Origin: Breviolum minutum Mf 1.05b.01
Taxonomy: Eukaryota; Sar; Dinophyceae; Suessiales; Symbiodiniaceae
Assembly (NCBI GenBank): GCA_000507305.1
Contig: DF241029.1
Location: 29,854 to 93,853 of the forward strand
Reading direction: 5' to 3'
Length of the DNA stretch: 64,000 bases
Shown: one piece after another, positions 61,200-64,000 of the stretch
Layout of the letters: each line of letters begins with the position of its first letter
How positions within the stretch are numbered: position 1 is the stretch's first letter
Translations under genes and position numbers: made by a program
The notes under the pieces: generated by a model
The model's database searches: none
What the model was told of the DNA's origin: nothing
The model's input: the letters and a program-made list of their open reading frames with translations, nothing else

Positions 61200-63560
61200 C
61201 CTGAAGGTGAAATGTGGGTATTCTGCCAGAGATTTGATGGAATGCTCACCAACTCATGTGGGTTATGCTTTTGACGACCTGATTTGTATGCCAGGGCATA
61301 TTGACTTTGGAGTCCATGATGTGGATTTGCTTTCTCGCTTTACTCGATCCATATCTTTAAAGACTCCAATTGCATCTAGTCCAATGGACACGGTGACAGA
61401 AGCTTCCATGGCTATAGCAATGGCTCTTGAGGGTGGTATTGGTATCATCCATTCCAAGATGCCAATTGAACGTCAAGCGGAGCAGGTTCAAAGTGTCAAA
61501 CGCTATGAGCAGGGCTTCATCAGCAATCCGATGTGTATAGCTCCAAACATGACCTGTGGCGAACTTTTAAAGCTGCGGGAGAAGTGTGGCTTCTCTGGCT
61601 TTCCTGTTACCGAAAATGGTCAACTGGGCTCCAAATTGTTAGGCCTGGTGACAAAGCGAGATTCAGACTTTTTCAGTTCTGAATCCATCTTGATCAAAGA
61701 TTCTTGGCCGACCGTTAAACTTGCTAAGCTGATCGTGTTATTGAGTGAATCCGCCAGAGTGTTGTCATGTTGCAGACCAGGGAGTTGAAACCTTATTGCT
61801 CTGAGGAAATCATGACGAAGGTGGACGAACTGGTCACTGCCAAAGAAGGTATTGAGTTAAGGCAGGGTTTTTGGATAGAATCTGTGCACACATTTCTTGT
61901 TTAAAGTTCTTCAGATACGCAAAAAACATGCTGAGGGAAGCGAACAAGATCCTGAGCGACTCCAAGAAGGGCAAGCTCCCAATCGTCAATGGCGTAGGCT
62001 GAAAGCTGGCAGAAAAATCCATCGGTTTTGATGGCAGCTGAGCTGAGCATTGCCAGGTGAGATTGTTGGCTTGCTGGCGCGAAAGGATCTGATTAAGAAC
62101 CAAGACTTTCCAGTTGCTTCGAAGGACCAATTTCACATCCAGTGTTGAAAGACACAAAACTAAGGGTAGTTCATGTTGCCAGGACAAGAATAAGAACCTA
62201 CTTGTGGCAGCTGCTGTCAGCGTTTTGGCAGAGAACCGCAAAGAGCGCGTCAAAGCATTGGTGGAAGCTGGCGCCGACGCCATCGTCTTTGACAACAGGC
62301 CAAATTTGGCAGTGATTGTATTGGATGCAGTCAGATCACTTCAATTATAGAACACATGACTTGGAACATGTTTTTTTCTTCTTATATTTATATCTATAAT
62401 TCTATCATGTAATGTCATATGCTAACTATATGTATATTTTACATGCATACAGACTAGGTGTTTATGTCTTATATGAAGTACATAGCCATGATCATGGCTG
62501 GATTTGAGTTCGGAACAACGACTCCCCTGTGTTTGGAGCAATGGCTACTTTGTATCACCTTTGAGTTTGGATGGAAAAAGGATTGTGAATGGCTATATAT
62601 ATATGCACTTCAAACCAATGGATGCCATACAAAATATCTCTGGAAATCTTTTGGAGAGATGTCATGGCATCAGTTCCCGTGAGGCAAGGTGACAATGAAG
62701 ACCAGCTGGAAATCATTCGCTGGACAAAGAAGGAGTTTCCAAAGATGCAGGTCATTGGAGGAAATGTTGCCACTTATCTATGAATAGAACTATGACATGA
62801 CAAAAATTGTATAGTCACAACTTGAGATATCGAAAACAACAGAGGTATTTGTTATATTGGTATTTCCTCAAGCCAGGGTAACCTTTGAAAGGCAACCATG
62901 AATTGAACCGAGTTTTGAGGTTACACGCTGGCAGGCAAAGAATCTTCTTGCCGCTTGCCTGATAGTATTGCAGGGATACAGGTACCTCTACATGCCTCAA
63001 GTCAACTTGCCAGACACATTCCAACCTAAGAATGCTTCTAATCTCGAAGAAGAACACTTTTCTTTAAAGTTTTGAACCCTGACAGATACACGGTTCCTTA
63101 TTCAACCTTTGAGATGAAATCTGAGGATGCTGGCGTGGATGCTCTCCGTGTTGGCATGGGTATCAGCTCAGTTTCCACTGCGCACAAGGATCGTGGTTGC
63201 GGGCGAGCTCAAGCAAGTGCTGTCTATAATGTTGCAACACGGCTGAGGTGATTATCCGATTATCCCTCTCAGGATTCAAATGATTGGTCCAAGATTGGAC
63301 CTATATTGCTCTTCAAAGGGTCTACGTGGTCTATGGGCGATGTCAAAATGCTCCAATAAGTGAGTCAGTTGACATGGTAAGCCACCCAAAAGTCATGCCG
63401 TTGATCAGTTCCGTATGAAGAACATGTTTCCAGATATGGTAGCTTAGGCCAAGATAGCACGCTGCTACGATGTGCCGGTGATCGCTGATGGTGGTATTAG
63501 CAGCCCAGGTCACATCGTAAAGGCGTTGTGTTTGGGCCGCTTGGTGAAACTGCTGATGAC
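61200..63560 (+). CDS. IMP dehydrogenase-like protein (3' partial, catalytic Cys replaced)
   Basis: IMPDH oxidises IMP to XMP, the rate-limiting step of guanine nucleotide synthesis. A long exon from about 61207 encodes [20 protein letters not shown], then [31 protein letters not shown] and [20 protein letters not shown], followed by a CBS domain ([20 protein letters not shown] ... [12 protein letters not shown]). Later exons: [20 protein letters not shown] (about 61786-61845), [20 protein letters not shown] (about 61926-61985), [20 protein letters not shown] (about 62056-62115), [20 protein letters not shown] and [20 protein letters not shown] then IGGNVAT (62692-62775). [11 protein letters not shown] (63131-63163) leads into [17 protein letters not shown], where the usual catalytic loop has Cys; here Ser stands at that position. 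[20 protein letters not shown] (about 63457-63516) is the final barrel strand. The flap and C-terminus are not seen before the window ends. Confidence 0.75.
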
Positions 63561-63691
63561 TGGGATGTACTGGTTACAGTACTCAATAGAAAACTTTTTC
63601 CAGACAAATTCCCAATGAGATTAAGGCCCAGTTATCAAAGGAAGTTTAGTGGCAAACTTCCGATATACGAACTTTTGGGTAGCCTGACAGG

Positions 63692-64000
63692 AATAGTAGT
63701 CCTAGCAGTAGTAGTCCTAGTAGGAGTAGTCCTAGTAGTAGTAGTCCTAGTAGTAGTAGTCCTAGTAGTAGTAGTCCTAGTAGTAGTAGTCCTAGCAGTA
63801 GTTGTCCTAGTAGTAGTAGTCCTAGGAGTTGTAGTCCTAGTAGGAGTAGTCCTAGTAGGAGTAGTCCTAGCAGTAGTAGTCCTAGCAGTAGTAGTCCTAG
63901 TAGTAGTTGTCCTAGTAGTAGTAGTCCTAGGAGTAGTAGTCCTAGGAGTAGTAGTCCTAGTAGGAGTAGTCCTAGCAGTAGTAGTCCTAGTAGTAGTAGT
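63692..64000. repeat. 15-bp minisatellite CCTAGYAGTAGTAGT, running off the window
   Basis: About 20 tandem 15-bp units with point variation (CAG/TAG/GAG, and G or T at position 13). One + strand frame is open throughout and would read Pro-Ser-Ser-Ser-Ser with Arg or Cys variants. It most likely lies in an intron or 3' flank of the IMPDH-like gene. Confidence 0.9.

Noticed and set aside
63692-64000. CRISPR-like array
   Set aside because: Units are contiguous 15-mers with no spacers.

Overview
The window looks like nuclear DNA of a dinoflagellate, most likely a Symbiodiniaceae alga. All recognisable genes lie on the + strand and are cut into many short exons by short introns. Several dynein exon joins that can be placed from protein homology use non-GT donors (for example GA at 2731 and 27832), and acceptors are typically AG followed by G. 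Both habits are known for dinoflagellates. The sequence was read by eye, so exon edges are approximate unless an exact base is given.

Layout. From 136 to 47841 a single axonemal dynein heavy-chain gene (closest to DNAH10, the beta heavy chain of inner-arm dynein I1/f) runs from the AAA1 Walker B exon to its stop codon. Its 5' part lies outside the window. Three of its introns are greatly enlarged. Intron 2731-10612 carries a nearly complete tyrosine-recombinase retroelement (2818-10498) with split direct repeats in the A1-ORFs-B1-A2-B2 order of PAT/Ngaro-type elements. It encodes a small membrane ORF, a coiled-coil ORF, a Gag-like ORF, and a reverse transcriptase / RNase H / cytosine-methyltransferase-like / tyrosine recombinase polyprotein. 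An intron at about 15.7-20.2 kb holds a same-strand gene for an HD-family phosphohydrolase joined to a CoaD-like nucleotidyltransferase. Intron 37178-47564 (10.4 kb) holds exons of a probable multi-pass membrane protein and a microsatellite block with an assembly gap (41691-42183).

Downstream lie an AAAP/SLC38-type amino-acid transporter gene (about 49.4-54.3 kb), about 5 kb with no recognisable gene, an unrecognised multi-exon gene (59.3-60.6 kb), and an IMP dehydrogenase-like gene (61.2-63.6 kb, 3' end outside). The IMP dehydrogenase-like gene has serine where the catalytic cysteine is expected. The window closes in a 15-bp minisatellite.

No rRNA, tRNA, CRISPR array or bacterial-type operon was seen. 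The strongest candidates for something new are the methyltransferase-bearing split-repeat retroelement, the genes nested in dynein introns, and the altered IMPDH loop.
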